This document shows, one piece after another, positions 6,420 to 7,824 of a stretch of DNA of 7,824 nt; within the stretch, counting starts at the first letter, position 1, and every line of letters starts with the position of its first letter. The translations under genes and the position numbers were made by a program. The notes below the pieces were generated by a model. That model saw only the letters and a list, made by a program, of their open reading frames with translations. It was not told the DNA's origin and made no database searches. The DNA comes from an uncultured Demequina sp. (lineage in GTDB: Bacteria > Actinomycetota > Actinomycetes > Actinomycetales > Demequinaceae): positions 1 to 7,824 of the forward strand of contig CALALQ010000196.1 of the NCBI GenBank assembly GCA_937925595.1. Direction: 5' to 3'.

Positions 6420-7824
6420 ATGCCCAAGATTCCGTTGAAGTGGCTCGAGGAGTCCGTTGACCTGGTTCCCGGCTCGTCCCCGGAGGATGTGGCGACTGCT
6501 CTCGCCAGCGTCGGGCTGGAAGAGGAGGGTATCGAGGGCGGCGGCGTTACCGGCCCCCTCGTGGTTGGCCGCGTGCTGTCGCTCGTGAAGGAGCCGCAGT
6601 CCAACGGCAAGACCATCAATTACTGCCGCGTTGACGTGGGTGAGCACAACGATCCTGCCGGTCCCGGTAAGGGGCCCGACGCTAAGGCTGAGTACCCCGA
6701 GAGCCGCGGCATTGTCTGTGGCGCCCACAACTTCGCCCCGGGCGACTATGTGGTGGTTGTGCTGCCGGGCGCGACGCTTCCCGGGCCGTTCCCCATCAGT
6801 GGCCGCAAGACGTATGGCCACTGGTCTGACGGCATGATCTGCTCGGCTCGTGAGTTGGGCCTTGGCGATGACCACACGGGCATCATCGTGCTCACTGAGA
6901 TGGGTTTCAAGGCCGAGGACTTGATTCCTGGCCAGGATGCGATCTCGCTGCTGGGTCTCGACGAGTCCACGATCGAGATCAACGTGACGCCGGACCGCGG
7001 ATACGCGTTCTCGGTGCGCGGTGTGGCGCGCGAGTACAGCCATGCGACGGGTCAGAAGTTCCGCGACCCCGCTGCGATTGAGGTGTCCGGAACGCCCGGC
7101 GACGGTTTCCCGGTGCTGATCGAGGACCAGGCGCCCATTCGTGGGCGTGTGGGCTGCGACCGGTTCGCGGCGCGCATCCTGCGCGGCTTTGACCCAGCGG
7201 CTGCCAGCCCGTCGTGGATGAAGCGCAGCCTGGAGCAGGCCGGCATGCGGTCCATCTCCCTTGCGGTGGACGTGACCAACTACGTCATGCTCGAGTTGGG
7301 TCAGCCCCTGCACGCGTATGACCTCGCCAAGCTCACCGGCCCCATTGTGGTGCGCCGGGCGGCGGCGGGGGAGTCGCTTGTCACGCTCGATGAGGCGGAG
7401 CGTGTGCTGTCGCTTGAGGACCTGCTCATCACCGACTCTGAGGGTGGGCACGCCGCTCGCGCGATCGGCCTCGCAGGCGTGATGGGTGGTCTCGACACGG
7501 AGATCTCTGAGACGACCACGGACATCCTGCTCGAGGGTGCGCACTTTGACCCCGTGTCGATTGCGCGCACCGCACGTCGTCACAAACTGGGTTCGGAGGC
7601 GTCGCGCCGGTTTGAGCGTGGCGTGGACACGGCTCTTGCGCCGGTGGCGGTGGAGCGTGCGCTGCGGCTCATGCAGGAGTTTGGCGGCGGTGTGATCGAG
7701 GACGTCTACACGGACATCGACAACACCGTGCCGCCCAAGGCGATCGCGATGGATGTGGCATTCCCTGGCGAGATCGTGGGCGTGGAGTACGCGCCCCACG
7801 AGGTGGTTGCGTCGCTCGAGAAGG
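6420..7824 (+). CDS. pheT: Phenylalanyl-tRNA synthetase beta subunit, 5' part (runs off window)
   Basis: The first 468 codons of the beta subunit are present and open to the end of the window; full-length bacterial PheT is usually about 800 residues. Residues 1-37 match the conserved start (MPKIPLKWLEESVDL). A tRNA-binding OB-fold (EMAP-like) domain spans about 40-150, with IVCGAHNFAPGDYVVVVLPG (98-117) and an actinobacterial-style Gly/Pro/Glu-rich insertion at 75-97. The B3/B4 domain, which in this family holds the editing site that removes Tyr-tRNA-Phe, covers roughly 215-400. It shows VDVTNYVMLELGQPLHAYD (283-301) and RRHKLGSEASRRFERGVD (386-403). The B5 domain begins near residue 438 and is cut by the window end. 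The start is fixed by GGAGG in the end of pheS. With pheS it forms a two-gene operon. Confidence 0.98.
   Translation, partial: MPKIPLKWLEESVDLVPGSSPEDVATALASVGLEEEGIEGGGVTGPLVVGRVLSLVKEPQSNGKTINYCRVDVGEHNDPAGPGKGPDAKAEYPESRGIVCGAHNFAPGDYVVVVLPGATLPGPFPISGRKTYGHWSDGMICSARELGLGDDHTGIIVLTEMGFKAEDLIPGQDAISLLGLDESTIEINVTPDRGYAFSVRGVAREYSHATGQKFRDPAAIEVSGTPGDGFPVLIEDQAPIRGRVGCDRFAARILRGFDPAAASPSWMKRSLEQAGMRSISLAVDVTNYVMLELGQPLHAYDLAKLTGPIVVRRAAAGESLVTLDEAERVLSLEDLLITDSEGGHAARAIGLAGVMGGLDTEISETTTDILLEGAHFDPVSIARTARRHKLGSEASRRFERGVDTALAPVAVERALRLMQEFGGGVIEDVYTDIDNTVPPKAIAMDVAFPGEIVGVEYAPHEVVASLEK

Overview
The window is visibly GC-rich, with third codon positions nearly always G or C. It carries the gene order infC-rpmI-rplT-TrmH-type methyltransferase ... 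pheS-pheT. That order is known from actinobacteria, including Mycobacterium tuberculosis, where tsnR follows rplT and pheST lies a few genes downstream. A DUF222-HNH gene, alternative starts (GTG, possibly TTG) and a likely leaderless transcript fit the same group. Micrococcales is a reasonable guess, but the sequence alone does not settle the family.

Left part (1-2341, + strand): the 3' part of infC (translation initiation factor IF3) with an unusually long low-complexity tail, then rpmI (ribosomal protein L35), rplT (L20) and a SpoU/TrmH-family RNA 2'-O-methyltransferase. This is a translation and ribosome-assembly operon with short gaps. The largest gap, before rpmI, contains a GC-rich hairpin.

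Middle part (2342-5329): a pocket that interrupts the conserved synteny. Two genes are on the minus strand. One is a DUF222-HNH endonuclease-like protein that converges on the methyltransferase gene. The other is a predicted secreted lipoprotein of unknown function with a very strong ribosome binding site. A small plus-strand membrane protein gene diverges from the lipoprotein gene and probably makes a leaderless mRNA. The 160 bases between it and pheS hold a large bulged hairpin, a 10-codon open frame running into that hairpin, and a -10-like box overlapped by an inverted repeat.

Right part (5330-7824, + strand): complete pheS and the first 468 codons of pheT, the alpha and beta subunits of phenylalanyl-tRNA synthetase. 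They are separated by one base, and the pheT ribosome binding site lies in the last codons of pheS.

The coding content is mostly housekeeping and I did not find a clear new multi-gene system. The parts most worth a second look are the pheS upstream region, the leaderless membrane gene with its divergent GC-palindrome neighbour, and the acidic-then-basic IF3 tail.
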